A stretch of 39,297 nt of DNA from Embleya sp040605455. Its GTDB lineage: Bacteria; Actinomycetota; Actinomycetes; Streptomycetales; Streptomycetaceae. The stretch is taken from the NCBI RefSeq assembly GCF_040605455.1, contig NZ_JBEXCV010000081.1, positions 1 to 39,297 of the forward strand, read 5' to 3'. The notes beneath the pieces are model-generated. The model had not been told where the DNA came from. It did no database searches and saw only the letters and a program-made list of their open reading frames with translations. Position 1 is the stretch's first letter. Every line of letters begins with the position of its first letter. Position numbers and translations under genes: made by a program. Positions 17,140 through 24,910 of the stretch are shown piece by piece.

Positions 17140-18045
17140 ATGAATCCCTGGCGACTGCGGCTGCTGAGCCAACTGGACACACTGGGCACCGTCCGGGCGG
17201 TCGCCCAGGCCGCCAACCTGAGCCCGTCCAGCGTGTCCCAGCAGCTCGCCGTACTCGAAACCGAGACGCGCACCCAGCTCCTGGAACGAACCGGACGCCG
17301 GGTACGGCTCACCTCGGCCGGGTTGATCCTCGCGCGGCGGGCGCGGGCGATCCTCGACCACATGGACGGCGTCGAGGAGGAACTGCGCGGGTTCGGCGAA
17401 GAACCGGCCGGGCTGGTGCGGTTGGGGGCGTTCCAGAGCGCGATCCACAGCATGGCCGTGCCGGCGGTGACCCGTCTGGCGCGCGAACACCCGCACCTGG
17501 ACGTAGAGTTGCTTGAGCTGGAGCCGCACGAGAGCATGCCCGCGCTGCGGGTCGGCGACGCGGACATCATCATCACGACCACGGACTTCGACGAACTGCC
17601 GTTGGGGCCCGATCTCGACCTCGTACCGTTGACCACGGACCCGATCGTGCTGGTGCTCCCGCCCGAGCACCCCGCGGCCGGACGCGGCTCCGTGGACCTG
17701 GCAACCTGCGCCGACGAGCCGTGGGCGTTCGACGTGCCACAGTCGTACATGGCCAACCTCGCGCTACGACTGTGCCGTCAGGCCAGGTTCGAGCCGCGGG
17801 TGGTCTGCCGGTTCGGCAACTACATGATGACCCTGCAACACGTCGAGGCCGGGCTGTCGATCGCGCTGCTGCCCGGCCTGGCGGTCGACCACCGGTACCG
17901 CATCGCCACCAGGGAACTCGCGACTCCCGTGACGCGCACGATCACGGCGGCGATCCGCCGCGGCCCACCACCTCGCGCCGCGGTGCGCGCCGTCCTGGAC
18001 GCGCTGCGCCACGATCCGGACCCGCCACTGCCGAAGCGCGAGTGA
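17140..18045 (+). CDS. dgdR: LysR-family regulator, probably of dgdA
   Basis: A 301-residue LysR regulator. The N-terminal winged helix (about 1-60) includes QLDTLGTVRAVAQAANLSPS and SVSQQLAVLETETRTQLLER. The effector-binding domain (about 90-295) contains VRLGAFQSAIHSMAVPAVTR, DADIIITTTDFDELPLGPDL and VEAGLSIALLPGLAV. ATG 17140 follows GGGAG by three or four bases; GTG 17137 is the alternative. It is divergent from the dialkylglycine decarboxylase with a 90-base intergenic region that must hold both promoters. In Burkholderia the divergent LysR protein DgdR controls dgdA in response to 2-methylalanine; the same role here is inferred from arrangement, and the symbol rests on that. Confidence 0.85.
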   Translation: MNPWRLRLLSQLDTLGTVRAVAQAANLSPSSVSQQLAVLETETRTQLLERTGRRVRLTSAGLILARRARAILDHMDGVEEELRGFGEEPAGLVRLGAFQSAIHSMAVPAVTRLAREHPHLDVELLELEPHESMPALRVGDADIIITTTDFDELPLGPDLDLVPLTTDPIVLVLPPEHPAAGRGSVDLATCADEPWAFDVPQSYMANLALRLCRQARFEPRVVCRFGNYMMTLQHVEAGLSIALLPGLAVDHRYRIATRELATPVTRTITAAIRRGPPPRAAVRAVLDALRHDPDPPLPKRE

Positions 18046-18185
18046 GACATCGCGCCGAACATGGGACAGCCGACGATCTTGACCAACGTCCGGGTCACCG
18101 CCCGTCAAGGGCCGGTATCCGAAGGCGCATCCCGCTCGTCCTTCGCGGGCCCGCTCGGCCGGGCACGCCGGGTCGCGTGTCGGGG

Positions 18186-18668
18186 TCAGGTGCGGCCCAC
18201 GCGGTTCTGGGCCTGCTCCAGGGTCGGTGAAGCGGGCATCCAGTCGGCCCGCACCACCGGGAACCCCGCGGCCTCGTACGCCTGGCAGACCCGGGCGTCG
18301 TCGTCGACGACCATGGCAACGGGCCGGCCCCGCGCAAGTTTGCGCAGCAATTCGAGTTTGGCGACGCGGGCCGGACGACGGTCCCGGTCGCGGCGCATCA
18401 GCAGTCGACCGGGCGGCAGACCGTGCCGATCCAACCAGTCCAGGGTGTCGCGGCGGCAGCGCTCCGGGCGGCCGGTGACGTACACCACCTAGTGCGCCCC
18501 GACGCCGGCCCGCGCGAGCGCGACGCCCTCCGCGAGCGGCGCGTCGTGCGCGGCGGCCGCGAAGAACGCCTCCCAGTCATGCGGACGCGGCTCGACGAAA
18601 TGCAGCCGGTGACGGGTGTCGGCCACCGTGCCGTCCAGGTCGAACACCGCCAACGAACGGGACTTCAC
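18186..18668 (-). pseudogene. HAD-superfamily phosphatase interrupted by one in-frame TAG
   Basis: The frame starts at GTG 18668 (GGAGGA just upstream) and encodes a polynucleotide-kinase-type 3'-phosphatase of the HAD fold. FDLDGTVADTRHR supplies the catalytic aspartates (DxDGT) near residues 9-13; then come HDWEAFFAAAAHDAPLAEG, VVYVTGRPERCRRDTLDWL, MRRDRDRRPARVAKLELLRKL and the acidic metal site MVVDDDARVC. All blocks are in one frame, 161 codons in total, except that codon 60 is TAG (18489-18491) between GVGAH and VVYVTG. Family members usually have a glutamate in this AHE-VVYVTG position, so a single GAG-to-TAG change explains it. No other damage is visible. Either the gene is freshly inactivated, there is a sequencing error, or the stop is read through. 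Confidence 0.82.
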
Positions 18669-19010
18669 AAACTCCTCCAAGACCACTGCGACTCGGCCGC
18701 GCAGTCTACGCCGAGACCACCCACACCACTGCCCAGGCCGAACCGACACGCCCCCGATGCCCGCCCGAAATTCGACCCGCGGCCGGGCACCCGCTGTTCC
18801 CACCGCCCTGCTCAACGCCTCGCCGGTCACGGCGACCAGGGTGTGGTGCTCGGGCGGGCGCGACCCTCCGGAAGGAGCGTCGGTGCGCTCTGATAGTCAA
18901 GACCGGAACGCCCACCGACCCGCACGCGCCCGACCCGCACGCGGCAACGCACCACCAGCCGCACCGGCCGCGCCCGCGCACCCCTTGCCGCGAAGGAACA
19001 CCTCGTCACG
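18669..19010. other. Gap between the HAD gene and the mini-STM4015 ORF; no gene seen
   Basis: About 340 bases with no convincing coding frame on either strand. The part near 18900-18990 is proline/histidine-codon-rich repeat-like sequence (CCCGACCCGCACGCG units). It must contain the promoter of the minus-strand HAD gene and possibly that of the downstream STM40xx cluster, but I cannot point to clear -10/-35 boxes. Confidence 0.4.
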
Positions 19011-19148
19011 ATGCGCACGCACGGTCACCAAACGCACTTCGGCGGCCTGCCCGTTGCCGAACCGAACCAGCTCCCGCAGGCCACGGCCGGCCGGGCCGAC
19101 GACTGTGGAGACGGCGAGATCTGGCGCTACGTCGAGGTGGCCGAATAG
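19011..19148 (+). pseudogene. Miniature STM4015-like ORF keeping only both ends of the protein
   Basis: ATG 19011 to TAG 19148 encodes 45 residues. The start, with HFGGLPVAEP, resembles the first 20 residues of the STM4015 protein encoded just downstream (ENFGGLPVADL). The last residues, RYVEVAE and stop, are identical to the C-terminus of that protein. The roughly 300 residues of leucine-rich repeats between them are missing. This looks like a tandem copy collapsed by an internal in-frame deletion. The frame is intact and has GAAGGA 12 or 13 bases upstream, so a small peptide could still be made. Confidence 0.6.
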
Positions 19149-19238
19149 CACAAGCAGCGCCGCGACACCCCCACCACCCGATTCCCCCGCGCCGACCCGA
19201 TCCGGCCCGGCCCGACCTAACGCAGGTGACCCGGCGAT

Positions 19239-20291
19239 ATGTCCATCTACCACTACCTCGAAAACTTCGGCGGCCTGCCCGTCGCCGACCTGCGGCCGCC
19301 CGACTCGGCTGAGTCCTCGGCCGTTCCCGGGAAACAACCCGAGCAGGCCGGCCACGGCGAACCCACACCGCCCTACGGGAGCGCCCCCGGCGAGCACCCC
19401 GCGGACGCCGTCGCGTGGCGGCTGCGCCACCGCCACTGGGCGGACGACCCCGAACTCATCGATCTCTACGACTACTTCCTTGCCAATGTCGACACCACCC
19501 GGGTCACCGCCCTGGTCGTCGGCGCCTGGACCATCGACATGTCCGAAGACAATCCGCTGCTCGAACGGCTCGTCCGCGACGCCGGTCGCTTCCCGGCGCT
19601 GCGCCACCTCTTCCTCGGCGATGTGGTGCAGGAGGAATCGGAGATCTCCTGGATCGGTATCGGCCCGTGTACCGAAATCCTCGAAGCCTTCCCGTTCCTG
19701 GAAGAACTGGTGATCCGCGGCAGCGAGAACGCCCTCGGGGACGCCACCCTCGACCGCGCCCCTGCCCTGACCGCCGTGCGCCACGAACACCTGCGCCGCC
19801 TCCGCTTCGAGAGCGGCGGCCTGTCGGCCCGGATCGTGCGCGCCGTCGGCACGAGCGACCTCCCGGCACTGGAAGAGCTCGAACTGTGGCTCGGCGTCTC
19901 GGACTACGACGGCAATGCCTGCGTGGACGACCTCGCCGACCTGCTGTCCGGCACCCGAGTGCCCCGGCTGCGCCATCTGGGCCTGATGAACAGCGAGATC
20001 CAGGACGAGATCGCCGCCGCGATCGCGAGCGCCGCCGTCACGGCCCGGCTGGAATCCCTGGACCTGTCGATGGGAACCCTGGGCGACGAAGGCGCCGAGG
20101 CTCTCCTGCGCGGCCGGCCCCTGGGCCATCTCCGCAAGCTGACGATCCGCCACCACTTCCTGAGCGACCCGGTGGCCGAGCGACTGCGCACGACACTGCG
20201 GGCGTCCGGCGTGGCGGTGGAGATCTCCCGCCCCGAGCAGCTCCCGGATTGGCGCGACGACGACGACCGATACGTGGAGGTCGCCGAATGA
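19239..20291 (+). CDS. STM4015-family leucine-rich-repeat protein
   Basis: First gene of a five-gene set named after Salmonella STM4011-STM4015; biochemical role unknown. 350 residues, no signal peptide. The N-terminus MSIYHYLENFGGLPVADL and the C-terminus DRYVEVAE are family-typical ends. Between them are irregular leucine-rich repeats: VTALVVGAWTIDM, FPALRHLFLGDVVQ, ISWIGIGPCTEILEAFPFLE, PALEELELWLGV, RLRHLGLMNSEIQDEIAAAI, RLESLDLSMGTLGDEGAEAL, and LRKLTIRHHFLSD. Such repeats normally form a curved protein-binding surface, so it may be a scaffold or the recognised partner of the enzymes behind it. Its stop overlaps the next gene's start (ATGA at 20288). A miniature relative lies 90 bases upstream. 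Confidence 0.88.
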   Translation: MSIYHYLENFGGLPVADLRPPDSAESSAVPGKQPEQAGHGEPTPPYGSAPGEHPADAVAWRLRHRHWADDPELIDLYDYFLANVDTTRVTALVVGAWTIDMSEDNPLLERLVRDAGRFPALRHLFLGDVVQEESEISWIGIGPCTEILEAFPFLEELVIRGSENALGDATLDRAPALTAVRHEHLRRLRFESGGLSARIVRAVGTSDLPALEELELWLGVSDYDGNACVDDLADLLSGTRVPRLRHLGLMNSEIQDEIAAAIASAAVTARLESLDLSMGTLGDEGAEALLRGRPLGHLRKLTIRHHFLSDPVAERLRTTLRASGVAVEISRPEQLPDWRDDDDRYVEVAE

Positions 20292-21496
20292 GTCCGGGCC
20301 CATCCGCCACGGCTCTCGGCCGGCACCGGAACAACCGCGCGCCTGCCCCCACCCTGATCACCGTCGTCGCAAACCCCGGACACCGGCGCCTCGTGGGATT
20401 CGACGCGGCGGCGCGGGCCGCCGGGTTGCCGGCCCCGGGTGTCATGCCCTGGCAGGACGTACTGCGCGGCGCCCGACCCGCCGTCGCCGCCGGACCGGTT
20501 CGAATCGACTCCCCCGGCGAGGATCCCGCCGTGCGCGCCCTGCTCGGCGGCCCCGCTGACCCGCACCGCGTGGAGGGTGGCGCGGTACGCCACGCGGCGT
20601 TTCGCCGTGCGCTGGAGCGGGTCCGGTGCGCCGTTGCCGCGACCCCCGGCGCGTGGCTCGTCAACGATCCCGACGAGATCGCGGTCATGTTCGACAAGCC
20701 CCGCGCGCACGAGCGGCTACGCGACGCGGGTGTCCCGGTCCCGCCCGGGTTGGGCACCGACGGGCGCGGCGTCGTGGTGCGTTCGTACGCCGAACTGCGC
20801 GAGCTGATGCGCGGCAGCCGCCACCCGCGCGTCTTCGTCAAGCCGGCCCACGGCTCGTCGGCGTCCGGGGTGCTGGCCCTGGAGACCTCGGGTGCGCGGG
20901 TGCAGGCCACCACGTCCGCCGAACTGGTCCGCACCGAGGCGGGCATCGCACTGTTCAACTCGCTGCGGGTGCGCAAGTATCGCGCCGAGGAGGACGTCGC
21001 GGCCCTGGTCGACACGCTGTGCGCGGACGGCGTGCACGTCGAGACCTGGCTGCCCAAGCTCACCCTCGACGGGCTCGCCGTCGACCTGCGCGTCCTGGTC
21101 GTCGCGGGCCGCGCCACGCACGTCGTCGCGCGCGGCAGCCGTACCCCGATGACCAACCTTCACCTCGGCAACGCCCGGGTCGACGTCGACGCCGTGCGCC
21201 GCACCGTGGGCTCCGCGGGCTGGGACGAGGCCATGGCGACGTGTGTTCGCGCGGCCGGATGTTTCCCCCGTACGCTGCACGTCGGCGTCGATCTGCTGTT
21301 CTCGGTCGACCGACGCCGGCACGCGGTCGGCGAGGTCAACGCGTTCGGCGATCTGCTGCCGGGCGTACTGCATCGGGGTCGGGACACGTGGGGGGAACAG
21401 GTCCGGGCCCTGGTCCAGGGATGGCGCCCGCACGGGACGTCACGTCCGGCGGGACGGGAAGCACCAGACGAGGAACAACTGCCGTGTCCGACCTGA
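20288..21496 (+). CDS. STM4014-family protein, ATP-grasp-like
   Basis: 402 residues; the start ATG 20288 overlaps the stop of STM4015, so the two are translationally coupled. The C-terminal two thirds has the marks of an ATP-grasp ligase fold: a lid-type segment HPRVFVKPAHGSSASGVLAL (about 180-200) that would hold nucleotide, then VDLRVLVVAGRATHVVARGS, and near the end GVDLLFSVDRRRHAVGEVNA followed by FGDLLPG, where the Glu and Asn of EVNAFG are candidate Mg ligands. The N-terminal part has ITVVANPGHRRLVGF, like the pre-ATP-grasp domain. ATP-grasp enzymes activate a carboxylate and join it to an amine or thiol; what is joined here is unknown. It also overlaps STM4013 by 13 bases. Confidence 0.88.
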   Translation: MSPGPSATALGRHRNNRAPAPTLITVVANPGHRRLVGFDAAARAAGLPAPGVMPWQDVLRGARPAVAAGPVRIDSPGEDPAVRALLGGPADPHRVEGGAVRHAAFRRALERVRCAVAATPGAWLVNDPDEIAVMFDKPRAHERLRDAGVPVPPGLGTDGRGVVVRSYAELRELMRGSRHPRVFVKPAHGSSASGVLALETSGARVQATTSAELVRTEAGIALFNSLRVRKYRAEEDVAALVDTLCADGVHVETWLPKLTLDGLAVDLRVLVVAGRATHVVARGSRTPMTNLHLGNARVDVDAVRRTVGSAGWDEAMATCVRAAGCFPRTLHVGVDLLFSVDRRRHAVGEVNAFGDLLPGVLHRGRDTWGEQVRALVQGWRPHGTSRPAGREAPDEEQLPCPT

Positions 21497-22350
21497 CCAC
21501 ACCTGTTCCGACGCACTCCCGGGCCGAGGGCCACGACCCCGACATGAACGAGGTCGTCGGGCGTCACGACCTGCTCATGGTCACGCTCGACACGTTGCGC
21601 TACGACGTGGCCGCGGAACTCGCGGCGGCCGGCCGGCTGGCCAATCTCGCGCGCATGTTGCCCGGAGGGCGCTGGGAGGCCCGGCACACCCCGGGCAGCT
21701 TCACGTACGCCGCACACACCGCGTTCCTCGCCGTCCTGCCCACCCCGCAGGCACCCGGCCCGCATCCGCGGTTGTTCGCGGCGCGCTTCGGCGGCAGCGA
21801 GTCCACCGCTTCGCGCACGTGGGTGTTCGACGAACCCGACCTGCCTTCGGGGCTGGCGCGGGCGGGCTATCACACGGCCTGCATCGGCGGCGTGGGCTTC
21901 TTCAACAAGCAGGGCGCGCTGGGCTCGGTCCTGCCCGGTCTGTTCGCGGAGAGCCACTGGGACCCCGGGATGGGCGTAGCCTCGCCCACCTCGTTCGAGG
22001 CCCAAATCGCGTGCGCGGAACGGGTCGTCGCCGCTCTGGACCCCGACCGGCGACTCTTCCTGCTCGTCAACGTGGCGGCGCTGCACCAGCCGAACTGGTT
22101 CCACCGGCCCGGCGCGACGGCCGCCGAGGGCGATACGCGCGAGACGCACGCGGCGGCGCTGGAGTATGTGGACCGGCATCTGGGCCGGCTCTTCCGGGCC
22201 GTGAGCAGCCGTCGCCCGTGCTTTGCCATCGTGACGTCCGACCACGGCACGGCTTACGGCGAGGACGGCTACACCGGGCATCGCATCGGTCACGAGGTCG
22301 TGTGGACCGTGCCGTACGCCCAGTTCACGCTGTACCCGGGCGACTGGTGA
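21484..22350 (+). CDS. STM4013/SEN3800-family hydrolase (alkaline phosphatase/sulfatase superfamily)
   Basis: 288 residues from GTG 21484, with GAGGAA about nine bases upstream; the start lies inside the end of STM4014. ATG 21544 is an alternative start. The fold is that of metal-dependent phosphatases and sulfatases: LLMVTLDTLRYDV near residue 31 gives Asp36 and Thr37 as metal ligand and likely nucleophile, TPGSFTYAAHTAFLAVLPTP follows, and the end has IVTSDHGTAYGEDGYTGHRI followed by GHEV, supplying the Asp-His metal ligands and a further His. There is no signal peptide, so unlike many relatives it should be cytosolic. The substrate is unknown; its constant company with two radical SAM proteins suggests it acts on a phosphorylated or sulfated intermediate of that pathway. 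Confidence 0.88.
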   Translation: MSDLTTPVPTHSRAEGHDPDMNEVVGRHDLLMVTLDTLRYDVAAELAAAGRLANLARMLPGGRWEARHTPGSFTYAAHTAFLAVLPTPQAPGPHPRLFAARFGGSESTASRTWVFDEPDLPSGLARAGYHTACIGGVGFFNKQGALGSVLPGLFAESHWDPGMGVASPTSFEAQIACAERVVAALDPDRRLFLLVNVAALHQPNWFHRPGATAAEGDTRETHAAALEYVDRHLGRLFRAVSSRRPCFAIVTSDHGTAYGEDGYTGHRIGHEVVWTVPYAQFTLYPGDW

Positions 22351-22384
22351 CGTGGCGGGCGATGCCATCGGCGGCCCGCGAGGG

Positions 22385-22460
22385 CACCACGTGGTGGGGT
22401 ACCGCGGGTTCGCCGGCCGGGGACCCGGCCGGCTGCCGTGTCGGCTCGCGCGCATAGGGT
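22385..22460 (+). promoter_or_regulatory. Palindrome, hairpin and possible internal promoter between STM4013 and STM4012
   Basis: The 167-base gap holds three elements in order. CACCACGTGGTG (22385-22396) is a perfect palindrome. GCCGGCCGGG and its complement form a perfect hairpin at 22412-22433. A TAGGGT -10-like box lies near 22455, about 58 bases before the STM4012 start. Everywhere else in the cluster genes overlap, so this gap may terminate or attenuate the first transcript and start a second one for the two radical SAM genes. Confidence 0.45.
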
Positions 22461-22517
22461 CGGGGCATCCGCGCGCCGCGCGCACCACACCGTCACGTCG
22501 TCGGAGGTCATCAGCCC

Positions 22518-23927
22518 ATGGGGTCGCCCGGCACCACCGATCCCGCGCCCCGGCCGTCGTCGGCGGCAAACCTGCTCGGGTCGCCGTACGCGGGATACGT
22601 CTACTCGTATCCGCACAAGACCGCCTACCGCCCGCTAGACCCGGAGCCCGCGCTGGGCGAGGTGTGGCGGGGCCGCGACCTTTCGGCGTTGTTCCTCTAC
22701 CTGCACATACCGTTTTGTGAGATGCGCTGCGGCTTCTGCAACCTGTTCACCCGCACAGGTGCGCCGCAGGAACTCGTCGGGCGCTACCTGGACGCGCTCG
22801 AACGTCAGGCGCGGGCCGTGCGCGAGGCGATACCCGACGCGCGTTTCGCGGTCGCGGCGCTGGGTGGTGGGACGCCCACGTACCTGGACGCACCCGAGCT
22901 GGAGCGGCTGTTCGACATCGCCACGGACGTAATGGGGGCGGATCTCGGCACCATCGCGATGTCCGTCGAGACCTCCCCCGCGACGGCGACGCCCGAGCGT
23001 GTGAAGGTATTGGCCGCGCGCGGGACGACCCGGGTCAGCATCGGCGTGCAGTCGTTCGACGACGCCGAGGCCCGCGCGGTGGGGCGCCCGCAGCGCCGGG
23101 CCGACGTCGAGGCCGCACTCACGACGATCCGGGACGCGGCGATGCCGATCCTCAACATCGACCTGATCTACGGCATCGACGGTCAGACCCGGGCCGGTTG
23201 GCTGGCCTCCATCGACGCGGCGCTCGCGTGGGAGCCGGAGGAGTTGTACCTCTACCCGTTGTACGTGCGCCCGCTCACCGGTCTCGGCCGGCGCGCCGTC
23301 ACGCGGGCCGATTGGGACGCCGATCGCCTCGCGCTCTACCGCGCGGGCCGCGACCATCTGCGCGAGGCCGGCTACGAGCAGGTCTCGATGCGCATGTTCC
23401 GCCGGGCGGACGCCCCGGCCGACGCCCCCGGCGCTTTCCGGACCGGCGACGTTGGGGGCGGCGCCGACCGGCAGACCGGCTACTGCTGCCAGCGCGACGG
23501 CATGATCGGCCTCGGCTGCGGCGCCCGTTCGTACACCTCCGACCTGCACTACTCGTTCGAGTACGCGGTCGGGATCGGCGAGGTGCGGGCGATCATCGAC
23601 GACTATGTGACGCTCGATCAGGAAGCCTTCACCCGCGCCCGCGTCGGCTATCACCTCGATGCGAGCGAGCAACGGAGGCGGTATCTGCTCACCTCGCTGC
23701 TCCAGGCCGACGGCCTGGCCGCGGCCGACTACCGGGCGGCCTTCGGTACCGACGCCGCCGACGACTTCGCCGCCGAACTCGCGCCGCCGGCCGCGGCCGG
23801 TCTGCTGACCGTCTCCGAGACGGGCGTGCGCCTGACCGAGGAGGGCCTGGCCTGGTCCGACTCGATCGGTCCGGCGCTGTTCTCGTCCGAGACCGCCGCC
23901 CTGATGCACGGATACCGCCCGCGGTGA
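22518..23927 (+). CDS. STM4012-family radical SAM protein (HemW-like)
   Basis: 469 residues from ATG 22518, GGAGG ten bases upstream. The radical SAM cluster motif is LHIPFCEMRCGFCNLF with Cys67, Cys71 and Cys74 holding a [4Fe-4S] cluster that cleaves S-adenosylmethionine. AALGGGTPTYL (SAM-binding GGGTP), VSIGVQSFDDAEARAVGRPQ and LNIDLIYGIDGQTRAGWLAS follow the HemW/coproporphyrinogen-dehydrogenase pattern over the first 280 residues. The C-terminal part has MIGLGCGARSYTSDLHYS and ends in a winged-helix-like region, LLTVSETGVRLTEEGLAWSD, as in HemW. HemW itself is a haem chaperone, so the similarity does not prove an oxidase reaction. Its stop overlaps the GTG of STM4011 (GTGA). True HemN/HemW is less likely given the neighbours. 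Confidence 0.9.
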   Translation: MGSPGTTDPAPRPSSAANLLGSPYAGYVYSYPHKTAYRPLDPEPALGEVWRGRDLSALFLYLHIPFCEMRCGFCNLFTRTGAPQELVGRYLDALERQARAVREAIPDARFAVAALGGGTPTYLDAPELERLFDIATDVMGADLGTIAMSVETSPATATPERVKVLAARGTTRVSIGVQSFDDAEARAVGRPQRRADVEAALTTIRDAAMPILNIDLIYGIDGQTRAGWLASIDAALAWEPEELYLYPLYVRPLTGLGRRAVTRADWDADRLALYRAGRDHLREAGYEQVSMRMFRRADAPADAPGAFRTGDVGGGADRQTGYCCQRDGMIGLGCGARSYTSDLHYSFEYAVGIGEVRAIIDDYVTLDQEAFTRARVGYHLDASEQRRRYLLTSLLQADGLAAADYRAAFGTDAADDFAAELAPPAAAGLLTVSETGVRLTEEGLAWSDSIGPALFSSETAALMHGYRPR

Positions 23928-24886
23928 CCCGGTCGCCCGTCACCAGGGCACTGCCCCTGGCCGAACCGCGCTCGTCCGCCGATCCGTTGACCATCCTGTA
24001 TCGGGGTCCGCTCGCCTCGTGCGACTACGACTGCGGCTACTGTCCGTTCGCCAAGCGCCGCGATACTCCCGAGCAACTGCGGGTCGACCGTGCGGCATTG
24101 GCCCGCTTCGCGGATTGGGTGACCCACGCGCCCGACCGCGTGTCGCTCCTGTTCACCCCGTGGGGCGAAGGTCTCGTGCGCAGTTGGTACCGCCGTACCC
24201 TCGCCGAGCTCAGCCGGCTCCCGCACGTCGAGCGTGTGGCCATCCAGACCAACCTGAGCGCGCACCCCCGGTGGACCGAGGCGGCGGACCGAACCCGCCT
24301 GGCGCTGTGGGCCACCTACCACCCCGACCAGGTCCCCTACGCACGATTCCTGGACCGTTGCCGCGACCTGCACGCCCGTGGCGTACGTTTCAGCGTCGGT
24401 GTCGTCGGGCTGCCCGAACACCTTTCCGCCGCACAGCGCCTGCGGGGCGACCTCCCCGTCGACGTGTACCTGTGGATCAACGCCGCCGAGGGGCATTCGT
24501 ACACCGACGCGGCGGCTGCCCAATGGGCCGCTCTGGACCCGCACTTCGGCTTCAGCCGGCACCCGCACCCGTCCCGCGGCGTACCGTGCCGCACGGGCGA
24601 CACGGTGATCAGCGTCGACGGCGAAGGCACCGTACGCCGTTGCCATTTCGTACCCGAGGTGCTGGGCAACCTCTACGACGGCTCGTTCCGCGCCGCGCTC
24701 GCCCCGGCACCGCCCTGCCCCGAACGGGCCTGCGACTGCCACATCGGCTACGTCCACCTGACATCGCTACCCCTGTACGACGTCTTCGCCGACGGCATCC
24801 TCGAACGCGTCCCCGCGCCACCGGATCCGGCGCCGCGTGCCTGCGACGTCGGCGGGTTCGGTGCGGTCGGCCGATTCGCCGAGTGA
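23924..24886 (+). CDS. STM4011-family radical SAM protein with C-terminal cysteine cluster
   Basis: 320 residues; GTG 23924 overlaps the stop of STM4012. YRGPLASCDYDCGYCPFAK near the N-terminus gives the radical SAM cysteines 33, 37 and 40. The barrel continues with SLLFTPWGEGLVRSWYRR and RVAIQTNLSAHPRWTEAAD, typical of SPASM-like and anaerobic maturase-like enzymes. The C-terminal third has a cysteine set (GVPCRTGDTVISVDGEGTVR followed by RCHFVPEVLGN, then PPCPERACDCHIGY) that could bind a second Fe-S cluster; a similar pattern in other families serves peptide- or protein-modifying enzymes. The reaction here is unknown. It is the last gene of the set and is convergent with the unknown gene ending at 24911. 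Confidence 0.9.
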   Translation: MTRSPVTRALPLAEPRSSADPLTILYRGPLASCDYDCGYCPFAKRRDTPEQLRVDRAALARFADWVTHAPDRVSLLFTPWGEGLVRSWYRRTLAELSRLPHVERVAIQTNLSAHPRWTEAADRTRLALWATYHPDQVPYARFLDRCRDLHARGVRFSVGVVGLPEHLSAAQRLRGDLPVDVYLWINAAEGHSYTDAAAAQWAALDPHFGFSRHPHPSRGVPCRTGDTVISVDGEGTVRRCHFVPEVLGNLYDGSFRAALAPAPPCPERACDCHIGYVHLTSLPLYDVFADGILERVPAPPDPAPRACDVGGFGAVGRFAE

Positions 24887-24910
24887 TCCAACCGTCCGCA
24901 CGCGCGTGGC

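Noticed and set aside
18897..18990. Repeat-like CCCGACCCGCACGCG stretch as a possible direct-repeat element
   Set aside because: Only two to three degenerate units are present, compatible with GC-rich low-complexity drift.
20626..22350. A long plus-strand frame that could suggest an N-terminally extended STM4013 protein
   Set aside because: The extension is the arginine-rich wrong frame of STM4014. A GTG at 21484 with a ribosome site gives the family's usual N-terminus.
22518..23927. Calling this gene hemW/hemN (haem biosynthesis or chaperone)
   Set aside because: Similarity to HemW is real, but the overlap with STM4011 and the presence of STM4013-4015 place it in the STM4012 family.
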